Source: Acinetobacter sp. XH1741 (GTDB lineage: Bacteria; Pseudomonadota; Gammaproteobacteria; Pseudomonadales; Moraxellaceae). From it: a stretch of DNA of 64,000 nt. Position 1 is the stretch's first letter. Each line of letters opens with the position of its first letter. Both the position numbers and the translations under genes were made by a program. The stretch is taken from contig NZ_CP157428.1 in NCBI RefSeq assembly GCF_041021895.1, positions 2,542,001 to 2,606,000 on the forward strand, read 5' to 3'. Below are positions 17,911-26,731 of the stretch, one piece after another. A model generated the notes under the pieces. That model saw only the letters and a program-made list of their open reading frames with translations, did not search any database and had not been told where the DNA came from.

Positions 17911-18285
17911 TTACTTCGCCTGAAATTTGATGTTGAACTTTCTGACCTGTTTTCTTAAGTCTGGATTAGAAGGCATAGTAAAAGGGCTTGCACGCCATAT
18001 CGCTTTTTCAATGCTTGATTTAAATTTTTGGTCTTCTTTATCCAAGAAAATAATTTGCTCAATCTCACCACTATCACTTAAAAAAACTTTAACGCTTGCA
18101 CTCATTCCTACCGAAGAAGGTGGAATATCCCAAGTCCGTAAAATTTTTCTTTGATATTCTTGCTTATATTTTTGAGCCTCTAAAAGAATTTTATCATCAG
18201 TATTTTTAACTGGAGATAATGATTTAGAGTTAATTGCACACCCACTTAATAAAAATATAGAAGTTAAAATAATGATACTTTTCAT
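17911..18285 (-). CDS. lipoprotein with TonB/TolA-like C-terminal domain
   Basis: A 124-aa protein with a lipobox (LLSGC, Cys16) after a short hydrophobic leader. The rest (RTWDIPPSSVGMSASVKVFLSDSGEIEQI ... SSIEKAIWRASPFTMP) matches the beta-alpha-beta pattern of TolA/TonB C-terminal domains. The usual membrane anchor and long helical stalk are absent. It may be a stand-alone periplasmic adaptor. Function unknown. Confidence 0.72.
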   Translation of the reverse strand: MKSIIILTSIFLLSGCAINSKSLSPVKNTDDKILLEAQKYKQEYQRKILRTWDIPPSSVGMSASVKVFLSDSGEIEQIIFLDKEDQKFKSSIEKAIWRASPFTMPSNPDLRKQVRKFNIKFQAK

Positions 18286-18462
18286 TTATAAAACCAATTT
18301 TTTCAACGATTAAAATTTAACACTTTGTTTTATTAAAAACTACCTAATAGATAGTTCTTCTATTGAATAGCGATCTCTAAATACGTTCCCAGTTACTTTT
18401 ATATTTGAGCTCGTCTATAGAACTATTTAGTTTAACTATTCAATCTCTGTATTAAGCACCTT

Positions 18463-18687
18463 TTAAAATGATATTTTATAACGCGAATTTATATTGGAAT
18501 GCTCAGGCATATCAGCAATATCTTGTTCAGTGAATATGCCATGTTCAAGTACTTTAGTTCCATTAAATGCCGTATTAACAGGAGTAACCGGTGACTTACT
18601 AATATAGTTTTCATCGGCTTTGTGTGTTAACGCTGTACAGCCTTCTAGTCCAAATCCTGTCATCAATATAAATAAAAATTTCTTCAT
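18463..18687 (-). CDS. small lipoprotein, function unknown
   Basis: A 74-aa protein whose leader MKKFLFILMTGFGLEGC ends in a lipobox (LEGC), so the mature form is about 58 aa. The ATG at 18687 lies behind a GGTGAA site; an in-frame start 12 bp further upstream is less likely. No domain recognised. Confidence 0.7.
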   Translation of the reverse strand: MKKFLFILMTGFGLEGCTALTHKADENYISKSPVTPVNTAFNGTKVLEHGIFTEQDIADMPEHSNINSRYKISF

Positions 18688-18844
18688 TAAATTCACCAAT
18701 AGTTATAAAAATCATACAATCTAACAAACTGAGCTTTAATTGTCACATTTTTACAACGCTGTAGGGCAAGTGAAAACTTAGAGGAATGTAAACTAATTTG
18801 CATAAATTGTTAAATTGTGTAAAATACCTAAATAATTTAACGAT

Positions 18845-18928
18845 ATGTTTTCACTTATGGTTTTTCTACTTTTTTTAGTTTTATTATTTACATTCGTACT
18901 TCTTTTAAACGTTCATTACAAACAATAG
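18845..18928 (+). CDS. possible 27-aa single-span membrane peptide
   Basis: ATG-initiated, almost wholly hydrophobic: MFSLMVFLLFLVLLFTFVLL followed by NVHYKQ and TAG. It has the look of a one-span small membrane protein, but no clear ribosome site precedes it. It sits in a 490-bp gap (18688-19177) that otherwise holds only a terminator. AT-rich DNA yields such frames by chance. Confidence 0.3.
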   Translation: MFSLMVFLLFLVLLFTFVLLLNVHYKQ

Positions 18929-19036
18929 AAGTCCTTATCTGTCATTCATCCTGGATGCATGTCCTTTTATTTAAAAATAAAAATTTATTGCATAAACTTA
19001 AATTGGCTATTTGAGCCTATAGTTTTATAAAAATAA

Positions 19037-19066
19037 AAAAAGCCCGCTTTGTAAGCAGGCTTTACC
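19037..19066. terminator. strong hairpin terminator
   Basis: AAAGCC.GCTT/AAGC.GGCTTT stem with A-run and T-rich sides. It ends the minus-strand acidic-protein transcript and possibly a plus-strand transcript covering the 27-codon frame. Confidence 0.7.
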
Positions 19067-19177
19067 CTTTTGATTTTTTGCGCTGATCATTCAGGACTTT
19101 TGCTGTTTGTAACAGCGTTCGGATATTACACTTATACTTAAAAATTAAAAAGACTAATGTTATTTAAACTGATGTTT

Positions 19178-19378
19178 TTACTCATCAACTTCGATTGGAT
19201 CACCATCTTCAGGACGAATATGTCGCGTTCCATCATCGGCAGGATCAACACTAGACCCATCTTTAGTAATTGAGTTGTACATTTCATCCTCTTTTTTATC
19301 ATCCGTGAATTCTTCATCTTCAAAATCAAGAGGCTCGTCATCATCTTCAAAATTTAGAGGCTTTTCTTCATCTATCAT
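19178..19378 (-). CDS. small acidic hypothetical protein
   Basis: A 66-aa, very acidic, low-complexity product (MIDEEKPLNFEDDDEPLDFE ... DPIEVDE). The ATG at 19378 is picked because AAGGA lies 8 bp upstream; the frame extends to 19450, but that stretch has no good start and is basic and hydrophobic, unlike the rest. The composition suggests a disordered cytoplasmic protein. No family recognised. Confidence 0.68.
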   Translation of the reverse strand: MIDEEKPLNFEDDDEPLDFEDEEFTDDKKEDEMYNSITKDGSSVDPADDGTRHIRPEDGDPIEVDE

Positions 19379-19504
19379 GTGAACCATCCTTCTTAAACTA
19401 TGTATTTTCATGCTCAAATAAACGTGAGACATATTCAACAGCAAACACATAACATTTATGTAACGAATGCTTAATAACTATTAAAAGACAAAAAGCTAAA
19501 TGAG

Positions 19505-19930
19505 TTATTTAAAATACTTGAGGAACTCGTCCATCACTGGCAAATGGGCAAAATTTTCATGAGCCTCACCTAATACCACCCACTCATGTTTCGATTCTAT
19601 ACAAAAATTAAGCTTTAAGACTGGATTAAAAGGTTGTTCCAGCAGTCCAAGTGGTATCCACATATAGTTTGTACCATTAATTTTATTGGGTACTGGGGAA
19701 CCACAACTACTACAAAATGATGAAGTAAAACCAGTTTCCTTTTTATAGCTCTTAATATATTGATTGCCTACCAACCAGTTAAACTGGCTATCTATTACCA
19801 AAGTCGCTGCATTCGCTCCCGTACCAGTTTGTTTACGACATAAGCTGCAATGACAGTGATAAACTGTTTTTATTTCACAAGATATAGAAAACCTGACTTG
19901 ATTACATAAACAAGAACCGATGTTACTCAT
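19505..19930 (-). CDS. GFA-family (CENP-V/GFA domain) protein
   Basis: A 141-aa zinc-binding protein of the glutathione-dependent formaldehyde-activating-enzyme-like family. The conserved cysteine sets are visible: GSCLCNQVRF, HCHCSLCRKQTG and FCSSCGSPVPN. Most members have no proven activity. It is monocistronic. Confidence 0.9.
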   Translation of the reverse strand: MSNIGSCLCNQVRFSISCEIKTVYHCHCSLCRKQTGTGANAATLVIDSQFNWLVGNQYIKSYKKETGFTSSFCSSCGSPVPNKINGTNYMWIPLGLLEQPFNPVLKLNFCIESKHEWVVLGEAHENFAHLPVMDEFLKYFK

Positions 19931-20196
19931 ATAATGTATTTAATTCATTATTACTTAAGCTTTTAATAATGACTTTAAACGTTTGTTAAATATATATTTA
20001 AATTGTTTAATATAAAAAGAAATGCAATCATTTGATTTAAAACAAATTTTAAAAAAGATCTTGATATATAAAGCTTTTTTGTATTATAAGATAAAATATG
20101 ACTTTAAATCACGCTTGAGTAATTAATAGTCATTGAAATATTGGGAATAAACCTTATATTGAGTACAGGTTCATACCTTTAACTGAGGAAAAGCTC

Positions 20197-20466
20197 ATGA
20201 ATAAATTATTGGTTGCAGTATTTACTGGAATGGTAAGCCTTGCCGGTTTCAGTGCTCAAGCTGCAACACCTGAGCAAGAATGTCAAAAATTGCAAGACGA
20301 TTACAATTTGATTTATGCATCAAAAGGCTTTTGTTTTAAAGACCAAGATGCTAAAGAAAAATATGGTAATGAAAACTGTCATACGACTAAGCCAAAATTC
20401 TCTGATAAAGAGCAGCAACGTCTAGACGCAATTAAAGAACGTCAAAAAGAATTGAAGTGTAAATAG
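20197..20466 (+). CDS. secreted small protein with a YARHG-like domain
   Basis: An 89-aa protein with a Sec signal peptide (MNKLLVAVFTGMVSLAGFSA, cleavage after AQA). The mature part has the pattern YNLIYASKGFCF...KYGNENC...FSDKEQQRLDAIKERQ, which resembles the YARHG domain found in extracellular proteins, with cysteines that could form two disulfides. GAGGAAAAG precedes the ATG. It is followed 18 bp later by the HIT gene. Role unknown. Confidence 0.8.
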   Translation: MNKLLVAVFTGMVSLAGFSAQAATPEQECQKLQDDYNLIYASKGFCFKDQDAKEKYGNENCHTTKPKFSDKEQQRLDAIKERQKELKCK

Positions 20467-20484
20467 TATTTAAAGGAATAATAC

Positions 20485-20898
20485 ATGGCATATGATGATC
20501 AAAATATCTTCGCAAAAATTTTACGTGGAGAACTTCCAGCGATAAAACTCTATGAAGATGATCAAGTTCTAGCTTTTATGGATATTATGCCCCAAGCCGA
20601 TGGTCATGCATTAGTTATTCCAAAAACTCCTGCAGAAACTTTACTTGATTTACCACCTGAAGCGGCAGCCTATACTATTCAGATTGTGCAAAAAATTGCT
20701 AAAGCAATGGAAACTGCATTGAATCTAGATGGAATTGTACTCATGCAATTGTCAGGTGCCGCAGCTGGACAAACCGTCCCTCATGTTCATTTTCACCTAA
20801 TTCCTACAAATGTTCACCAACTAGGTAAACATGCTGCACAATTAGGAGATCAGGATAAAATCAAAGCATTAGCTGAAAAAATTAAAGAAGCACTTTGA
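20485..20898 (+). CDS. HIT family nucleotide-binding protein
   Basis: A 137-aa HINT-like protein. It has the histidine triad HVHFHLIP near residue 95-102 and the N-terminal [19 protein letters not shown] typical of bacterial HinT/Hit hydrolases, which split AMP-linked substrates. A strong terminator follows. Confidence 0.93.
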   Translation: MAYDDQNIFAKILRGELPAIKLYEDDQVLAFMDIMPQADGHALVIPKTPAETLLDLPPEAAAYTIQIVQKIAKAMETALNLDGIVLMQLSGAAAGQTVPHVHFHLIPTNVHQLGKHAAQLGDQDKIKALAEKIKEAL

Positions 20899-20910
20899 TT
20901 TTAAGAGATA

Positions 20911-20939
20911 AAAGCGGAGTTTAGACTCCGCTTTTTTTA
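20911..20939 (+). terminator. Rho-independent terminator after the HIT gene
   Basis: AAAGCGGAGT-TTAG-ACTCCGC followed by seven Ts. Confidence 0.88.
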
Positions 20940-20990
20940 TTTAAAAAGTGTAATAAAAACAAGAATAAATAAAGTATTTCTAATTTTTAA

Positions 20991-21034
20991 TTGTCATAAA
21001 ACTGTCACTTCTTCTTCACTCCTTTGTCACAAAG
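20991..21034 (+). promoter_or_regulatory. four tandem PhoB half-sites (two Pho boxes)
   Basis: Four consecutive 11-bp units: TTGTCATAAAA, CTGTCACTTCT, TCTTCACTCCT, TTGTCACAAAG. The first two make a near-consensus Pho box (CTGTCAT-N4-CTGTCA), the fourth is also strong and the third is weak. They lie 119 bp before the porin ATG, in place of a normal -35. This predicts induction of the porin at low phosphate. Confidence 0.7.
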
Positions 21035-21152
21035 TTTACAGATACTTCTTAGCAAGTTGGTGAGCTTCTGTAACTTTTTGTACACAAGTCAACTACAAAA
21101 TAATTAGTTAACAGGCATATGCCATTTTTAAAATACTTTTGGAGAAATCTCA

Positions 21153-22259
21153 ATGAAGAAATTGCTACTCGCTGCCGCAGTTGCAACTTTGAGCATAAAC
21201 GCGGTGCAAGCAGCGCCAACTTTGTATGGCAAACTGAATGTTTCTATTAACCAAGTTGACAATAAAAATTTCGATGGGAAAAGTGACGTTACTGAAATTA
21301 ACTCAAACGCTTCTCGCATTGGGGTAAAAGGCGAAGAAAAATTAACTGACAAGCTATCTGCTGTTTATTTAGCTGAGTGGGCAATTGCTACTGATGGTTC
21401 AGGTTCTGATAGCGACCTTAGCGCTCGTAACCGTTATATCGGTTTAAAAACTGATGGTGTTGGTACATTAAAAGTAGGTAAATACGATTCTTACTTTAAA
21501 ACTGCTGCTGGTAATAACCAAGATATCTTTAATGACGATACACGTTTAGATATTACTAATATCATGTACGGTGAAAACCGTTTAGATAACGTAATTGGTT
21601 TTGAATTAGACCCTAAATTATTAGCTGGTGTAACTTTCAACATCATGGCTCAAACTGGTGAAAGTACTACTGATAATAAACCAGGCGAAACTGGTAAAGA
21701 CAGTAAAAACAACGGTTTTGACTCTGTATCAACTGCACTTGGTTATGAAAACAAAGACCTTGGCTTAGCAGTTGCTGCTGCAGGTGACTTCGGTATTAAA
21801 GGTAAATATGCGGCTTACGGTCTAAAAGATATTTATACAGACGCTTACCGCGTAACAGGCTCTTATGACATCGCAAAAACAGGTCTTGTAATAGGTGCTT
21901 TATGGCAACACGCTGAACCTACTGATCAGTTAACTGCATATGGTCAAACATACAAAGCAGATGGAACAGTTGATAAAGCTGGTAAAGCTTACCGTGATTT
22001 ACAAGAAGAAGCATATTCAATAACAGCTGCTTATAAAATCCCAAATACTAAACTTAAAGTGAAAGCAGAATATTCTTCTGCACAAACACAAGTAAGTGGT
22101 TTAGCAGATCGTACAATTGATTTGTACGGCGTAGGTCTTGATTACCAAATCAATAAACAAGCTCGTTTCTACGGTATTGTTGCTCAGCAAAAACGTGATT
22201 GGTTGAGTGATAACGACAAACAAACTGTTGTTGGTACTGGTATCGAATATAACTTCTAA
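21153..22259 (+). CDS. outer-membrane porin (Gram-negative Porin_4 type), probably PhoB-regulated
   Basis: A 368-aa protein with a signal peptide (MKKLLLAAAVATLSINAVQA) and a mature start APTLYGKLNVSI, the classic first strand of trimeric general porins. It ends in a C-terminal phenylalanine strand (VVGTGIEYNF). The middle shows alternating strands and loops, including FDSV and RYIGLKTDGVGTLKVGKYDS. It is not one of the OprD-type porins. The tandem PhoB sites upstream suggest phosphate or another anion as substrate. It is monocistronic, with GGAGAA before the ATG. Confidence 0.9.
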   Translation: MKKLLLAAAVATLSINAVQAAPTLYGKLNVSINQVDNKNFDGKSDVTEINSNASRIGVKGEEKLTDKLSAVYLAEWAIATDGSGSDSDLSARNRYIGLKTDGVGTLKVGKYDSYFKTAAGNNQDIFNDDTRLDITNIMYGENRLDNVIGFELDPKLLAGVTFNIMAQTGESTTDNKPGETGKDSKNNGFDSVSTALGYENKDLGLAVAAAGDFGIKGKYAAYGLKDIYTDAYRVTGSYDIAKTGLVIGALWQHAEPTDQLTAYGQTYKADGTVDKAGKAYRDLQEEAYSITAAYKIPNTKLKVKAEYSSAQTQVSGLADRTIDLYGVGLDYQINKQARFYGIVAQQKRDWLSDNDKQTVVGTGIEYNF

Positions 22260-22286
22260 TCAGTTACATTCAATTCAGATATAAAT

Positions 22287-22312
22287 AAAAGGGCTTCTGC
22301 CCTTTTATTTTA
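22287..22312 (+). terminator. porin terminator
   Basis: AAAAGGGC-TTCT-GCCCTTTT followed by more Ts. Confidence 0.85.
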
Positions 22313-22323
22313 TTGTACCAGCT

Positions 22324-22357
22324 AAAAAAGCCGATATAAAAATGATCGGCTTTTTTA
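22324..22357 (-). terminator. terminator of the DUF937 gene
   Basis: AAAAAAGCCGAT pairs with ATCGGCTTTTTT around a 9-base loop; it can act in both directions. Confidence 0.8.
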
Positions 22358-22366
22358 ATTTATATC

Positions 22367-22957
22367 TTATTTTAAAAAACCACTCACAAGATTCATGACA
22401 TTTTGAATGTCTTGATTTGCCTCTTGATGGTCTGTATCAGCACCTTGTGGGGTAAGTGAATCAATCACTTTTGGTAGAACTGTCGCAATTGCACCATAAA
22501 CTTGCTCTTTCGGAGCCTGAGCTTGCTCTGCAACTTGTTCAATATCTGCTGGATTAAAAAGACTTTGTAATTGCTGAGTCGGAACCTCACTATTACTTTG
22601 ATTTGGGTCAACCCAACTTTGAACTTGATTGCCTAAACCAGCGCCTTTTAATTTTTCAAGTGCGGCCTGTAAACCACCTTGTTGTTGAACCCAACCTAAA
22701 ATTAAAGGAACAACTGCAATTAATAAACTTTGTACCCCGCCACCTGCTTGAGGTGCGCTATTGTTCCCAGTCACTTGGCCTAATACCGAACCTAATACAC
22801 CACCTAGACCACCTTGAGTACCAGAAGAAGTATTACCACCCATTTGTCCCAATACAGAACCTAAAATTCCACCTAAACCACCTTGACCTGATGCTTGCTG
22901 GTTCCCACCTAAAGCTTGCTGAGCCAAAACTTCTACAATATTGCTTAAATTTGTCAT
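22367..22957 (-). CDS. DUF937 protein with glycine-rich repeats
   Basis: A 196-aa protein. The N-terminal half has two near-identical glycine-rich units of about 22 residues (GGLGGILGSVLGQMGG.. and GGLGGVLGSVLGQVTG..). Then comes the DUF937/YidB-like helical part (SLLIAVVPLILGWVQQQGGLQAALEKLK, and VYGAIATVLPKVIDSLTPQG). No signal peptide is visible. Function unknown; family members are abundant small proteins in proteobacteria. Confidence 0.85.
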   Translation of the reverse strand: MTNLSNIVEVLAQQALGGNQQASGQGGLGGILGSVLGQMGGNTSSGTQGGLGGVLGSVLGQVTGNNSAPQAGGGVQSLLIAVVPLILGWVQQQGGLQAALEKLKGAGLGNQVQSWVDPNQSNSEVPTQQLQSLFNPADIEQVAEQAQAPKEQVYGAIATVLPKVIDSLTPQGADTDHQEANQDIQNVMNLVSGFLK

Positions 22958-23056
22958 GAGTAACTCTTATGTATGGTTTATACACGAGCATACGCGTTTT
23001 TTTGTTAAGACAGCAAAAGCGAAATTGTTAAATTTTGAAAGAGATTAAATAGTCTT

Positions 23057-23518
23057 TTACCAACGAAATTTGTTCCAGTTTTCCGGGTTTGCCCAAAATT
23101 TTGAATTAAACCAGTCTGGAACATGTTTGTAGGTCAAGATATTAAATTGCCATAAAGCGAAATCACTATCATGTGAAGTTTTATCGATGAGTTGCGTGAA
23201 CCCCAAAGAACGTAATAGCTGTTCATCACTGCGTTTGCTTACCACAACAATTCGTTTTGCTAATAAATCTCTTAACTTCACTAATAATTGTGATTTATGT
23301 ACATCGCTAACGCTTTGCATTTCATCTGTATCAAACAATACAAAACCTAAATCATAACGCTGAGTAAAAGGCAGACTTAAAAGCTCAGTTACGGTAAAAT
23401 AGTGCCATTGAATTGCGTTATTCTGGTCAATTTTCTGGCCAATACAAAGTGCAGTATGAATAGGCTGTTCGTTTGATAAATCGTCTAGCATAGAAGTGAT
23501 GACATTTTGTTCAGCCAT
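23057..23518 (-). CDS. DUF6231-like protein
   Basis: A 153-aa soluble protein with a Rossmann-like pattern (TALCIGQKID, YDLGFVLFDTDEM, LLAKRIVVVSKRS) and an aromatic C-terminal tail (HVPDWFNSKFWANPENWNKFRW). It resembles proteins labelled DUF6231, with the family name from memory. No catalytic motif seen. It is divergent from the DUF2797 gene with 39 bp between starts. Confidence 0.65.
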   Translation of the reverse strand: MAEQNVITSMLDDLSNEQPIHTALCIGQKIDQNNAIQWHYFTVTELLSLPFTQRYDLGFVLFDTDEMQSVSDVHKSQLLVKLRDLLAKRIVVVSKRSDEQLLRSLGFTQLIDKTSHDSDFALWQFNILTYKHVPDWFNSKFWANPENWNKFRW

Positions 23519-23557
23519 AACTGCAACCCTTAATTGAAAGATGTGAGTTTAAACTTT

Positions 23558-24427
23558 ATGGAACTACAAGGCATTTGCCATAAAATGCATGCAGGCCTAA
23601 AAGATGCTAGTGTAACTGATCAACAGACAACCAAGGCAAATGTTGAATACAAATTTGTATTAGACCGTTCAGAAATTGATCTTCCTTTTAATTTAGGACA
23701 AGAACTAGAAATCGAATGGACAGGTAATATTTATTGCACATCTTGTGGCACCAAAACACCGAAGTCCTATTCTCAAGGTCACTGTTTTAAATGTTTTAAA
23801 ACGAAAGCTGAGTGTGATCTTTGCATTATGAAACCTGAAACATGTCACTATCATTTAGGTACATGTCGTGAAGATGACTTTGCCCACAGTGTATGTTTCC
23901 AACCACATATTGTGTATTTGGCAAATTCAAGTGCTTTAAAAGTAGGAATTACCCGCGTTAGCCATATGCCAGGTCGCTGGCTAGATCAGGGAGCAACTCA
24001 GGCTTTACCTATTTTAAAAGTTGGATCACGTCGTTTATCTGGTCAACTTGAAACCATGTTTGGTTCCCTAATTGCTGATAAAACTGACTGGCGTAAACTT
24101 CTTAAAGGTGAAGCTGAACCTTTAAATATGGTTGAGCAACGTGATCAATTAATTGAAGAGTTTGCACCTAAAATTCAAACTATACGTGAAGAGTTTAGCC
24201 AAAATCTTGAATTTAACGAGACAGTTGAATTACTAGAAAATGAGTTACCGCGTGAGTTTGTTTACCCAGTTGAACAATATCCTGAAAAAATTAAGTCTCT
24301 AAACCTAGATAAAACACCAAAAATTCGTGGTGTATTACAAGGTATTAAAGGCCAATATTTAATTTTTGATATTGGTGTTATCAACATTCGTAAATATACG
24401 GGTTACGAACTGATCGTACGTGCATAA
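23558..24427 (+). CDS. DUF2797 protein (zinc-finger plus GIY-YIG-like)
   Basis: About 289 aa. The N-terminal part has several CxxC pairs (YCTSCGT, HCFKCFK, CDLCIMKPETCHYHLGTC) that likely bind zinc. The central segment HIVYLANSSALKVGITRVSHMPGRW resembles the GIY-YIG nuclease core in the DUF2797 family. The frame opens at a TTG at 23534; the ATG at 23558 (MELQGICHKM) gives the expected N-terminus. Role unknown. Confidence 0.85.
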   Translation: MELQGICHKMHAGLKDASVTDQQTTKANVEYKFVLDRSEIDLPFNLGQELEIEWTGNIYCTSCGTKTPKSYSQGHCFKCFKTKAECDLCIMKPETCHYHLGTCREDDFAHSVCFQPHIVYLANSSALKVGITRVSHMPGRWLDQGATQALPILKVGSRRLSGQLETMFGSLIADKTDWRKLLKGEAEPLNMVEQRDQLIEEFAPKIQTIREEFSQNLEFNETVELLENELPREFVYPVEQYPEKIKSLNLDKTPKIRGVLQGIKGQYLIFDIGVINIRKYTGYELIVRA

Positions 24428-24435
24428 GTAGATTT

Positions 24436-24464
24436 AAAAAGCCCCTAAAAATGGGGCTTTTTCA
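24436..24464. terminator. bidirectional terminator
   Basis: AAAAAGCCCC (24436-24445) with GGGGCTTTTT (24453-24462), between convergent genes. Confidence 0.85.
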
Positions 24465-24473
24465 TTAATACGA

Positions 24474-25592
24474 TTAAGATAATCTATTTCTAAATAGCCA
24501 AGCTGCTAAAGGTAAAGTGATCAGTCCAAGTATGATCATTGGAATAAAGTTAAATTTTACTTGTGCAAAACTTGCCCCCTCCAAATAAACCTTTTGTACT
24601 AAATTAATTCCAAATCTTAATGGGTTTGCGTAAGTCGCTATTTCAAGTGCTTTTGGCATATTTTCTACAGGTGTCAGTAAGCCTGAAAGCAACATCAAAG
24701 GCATAATTAGTAGAAACGTAAAAAGCATGGCTTGTTGCATATTTAAAGATAATGCCGAAATTGATAAGCCCACCCCAACTACAGCTACGTTAAAACTCAA
24801 TAAACCAAAATAAAGCAGCCCAATAGAGCCATTCATGGGAATGTTAAACCAGAATAAAATGATCAATAAAATAATGGTTGATTGCATCAATCCGACAAAA
24901 ATGGGTGGCAAGGCTTTACCAATCATAATTTGTAGTGGCGTATACGGTGTAACTAATAACTGATCAAACGTACCTTGTTCACGTTCACGCGCGACTGATA
25001 AAGCAGATAAAAGTAATGTCTGCATCATACTTAACGCCGCAATTAATGATGGCATTAAGCTCCAGCGAGACTCTTGATTTGGGTTATACCATGTTCTTGT
25101 TTCAAGACTAATCGGTAAACCTGAATTAAATTTTTGCTGATTAAACTGAGCAATTATTTTATTTAGATATGAACCAGCCGCAGCAGCAGTTGATGAGTTC
25201 CTGCCATCAACAATGACCTGTATAGGAGAACTCTGGTTATTATTTAATTTACTCTCAAAGTCAGAAGGAATCGTTAGCACAATCAATGCCTGACGGTTAT
25301 CAATGACCTGTTTGATTTGATCAGTAGATTGAAGTGTTGCGACACGCTTAAAAATACCGGAACCATCCAATTTTGAGATTAGCTCATGTGAGGCCTGGCC
25401 GTTGCTCTGATCTAAAATTGCATAATCCACACGGTTAACATCATAAGTGGCAGCATAACCAAACAAAAGCGCCTGCATTAGAGCGGGTACAAATAAAATA
25501 ACTCTATTTGCAGGATCACTAAAAATGGTTAAGAATTCTTTTTTGACCAAAAAACTTAAATGTTTCAGCCAAGTGATTAGTTGCTGCCACAT
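24474..25592 (-). CDS. ybhR: ABC-2 exporter permease (YbhR-like)
   Basis: A 372-aa permease with one N-terminal membrane span (VILFVPALMQALLFGYAATY), a large periplasmic domain and five C-terminal spans, the standard ABC-2 topology. The signature around SVAREREQGTFDQLLVTPYTPLQI is present. It is the last gene of a four-gene exporter operon, 4 bp after the other permease. By order and type it corresponds to YbhR. Confidence 0.88.
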   Translation of the reverse strand: MWQQLITWLKHLSFLVKKEFLTIFSDPANRVILFVPALMQALLFGYAATYDVNRVDYAILDQSNGQASHELISKLDGSGIFKRVATLQSTDQIKQVIDNRQALIVLTIPSDFESKLNNNQSSPIQVIVDGRNSSTAAAAGSYLNKIIAQFNQQKFNSGLPISLETRTWYNPNQESRWSLMPSLIAALSMMQTLLLSALSVAREREQGTFDQLLVTPYTPLQIMIGKALPPIFVGLMQSTIILLIILFWFNIPMNGSIGLLYFGLLSFNVAVVGVGLSISALSLNMQQAMLFTFLLIMPLMLLSGLLTPVENMPKALEIATYANPLRFGINLVQKVYLEGASFAQVKFNFIPMIILGLITLPLAAWLFRNRLS

Positions 25593-25596
25593 CTCT

Positions 25597-26721
25597 TTAT
25601 CTCAACCGTTTTCTTAGTGAAAAGTTCACAGCACATATCAAAACAACGATATATACCAATAAAATACTGCACTCTTTAAGCCATAACGTCCAATCATCCC
25701 CTCCCATAAAGAGGGTTTTAATTAAAATCATAAAATGCGTAGCGGGAAGTAGTTGGCTAATAATTTGCACGACCAAAGGTAAGTTGCGGGTATCAAAAAC
25801 AAATCCTGAAAGCATGAGTGCAGGCATAAAACTTGCCAATAAAGCAATTTGACTTGCCTGAAACTGACTTTGAGCAAAGCCTGATATAGTTAGACCAAGT
25901 AATAACGAGACAATTAAATATAAAAATGAAGCCGATAAAATTGAGAATAATGAACCGCGCATAGGCACTTCAAAAATAAAATACGCAGCAATAAGACAAA
26001 TCACGATATCGATCATACCAACCACAACATAAGGAATGAGCTTGGCCAATACAATTTCAAATGGTCGTACAGGTGTAACGAATAAAGCTTCTAGAGTTCC
26101 GCGTTCCCTTTCACGAGCAATAAGTAATCCCGTTAAAAATGCACCGATTAAAGTTAGAATGAGTACCATTAAACCCGGCACTAAAAACCACGTGCTGTTG
26201 CCTGATTCGTTAAACCATATCCGTTGTTCAATATTAACGGCGCTTGAAGTTGCTACTATTGGACTACGATCCATCTGTATAGACGGTTCGGTTGCCAAAG
26301 CACCTGCGACATATCCCTCTAAAGCTGTTGCTATAGTGGTTGATCTACCATTTAATAACAGTTGAACCTTTGCGTTACCTTGTTGTGCCTGACTCACAAA
26401 ATCTGATGGGAAGTGCAAAATCGCATCAATTTTTCCATCTCGAATAGCTTGCTCTGCTTCAGGAAAATTATGGAACTCTTGACTCGTTAAATACCGCGAG
26501 CCACTTAAACCCGTTAAAACCTGATTGATCTGTGGTGAAGGTTGATCAACTACCACACCAACACGTGCCTGATTTAAGTCAAATGACAGCCCATAACCAA
26601 ACAGTAAAATTAAAATAACAGGTAAAACGAGTCCAATCCCGAGGCTGCTTTTATCACGAATGAGCTGCTTCGTTTCTTTACGAACTAATGCCGTCAATCG
26701 ATTCCAAAATCCAAAGCTCAT
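25597..26721 (-). CDS. ybhS: ABC-2 exporter permease (YbhS-like)
   Basis: A 374-aa permease with the same topology as its neighbour: a first span around IGLVLPVILILLFGYGLSF, a periplasmic domain, then the ARERERGTLEALFVTPVRPFEI signature and membrane spans. The ATG at 26721 sits behind a perfect AGGAGG; an ATG 21 bp upstream lies before that site and is rejected. It pairs with the YbhR-like permease as a heterodimer. Confidence 0.9.
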   Translation of the reverse strand: MSFGFWNRLTALVRKETKQLIRDKSSLGIGLVLPVILILLFGYGLSFDLNQARVGVVVDQPSPQINQVLTGLSGSRYLTSQEFHNFPEAEQAIRDGKIDAILHFPSDFVSQAQQGNAKVQLLLNGRSTTIATALEGYVAGALATEPSIQMDRSPIVATSSAVNIEQRIWFNESGNSTWFLVPGLMVLILTLIGAFLTGLLIARERERGTLEALFVTPVRPFEIVLAKLIPYVVVGMIDIVICLIAAYFIFEVPMRGSLFSILSASFLYLIVSLLLGLTISGFAQSQFQASQIALLASFMPALMLSGFVFDTRNLPLVVQIISQLLPATHFMILIKTLFMGGDDWTLWLKECSILLVYIVVLICAVNFSLRKRLR

Positions 26722-26731
26722 TGTAGACCTC

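Noticed and set aside
19062..19160. Minus-strand frame ending in KVLNDQRKKSKG directly before the terminator
   Set aside because: No ATG, GTG or TTG start exists between the preceding in-frame stop and the end; likely chance, although its end resembles the frame at 46112-46189.
22603..22959. 118-codon plus-strand frame opposite the DUF937 gene
   Set aside because: Shadow of the glycine-rich repeats; composition is not protein-like.
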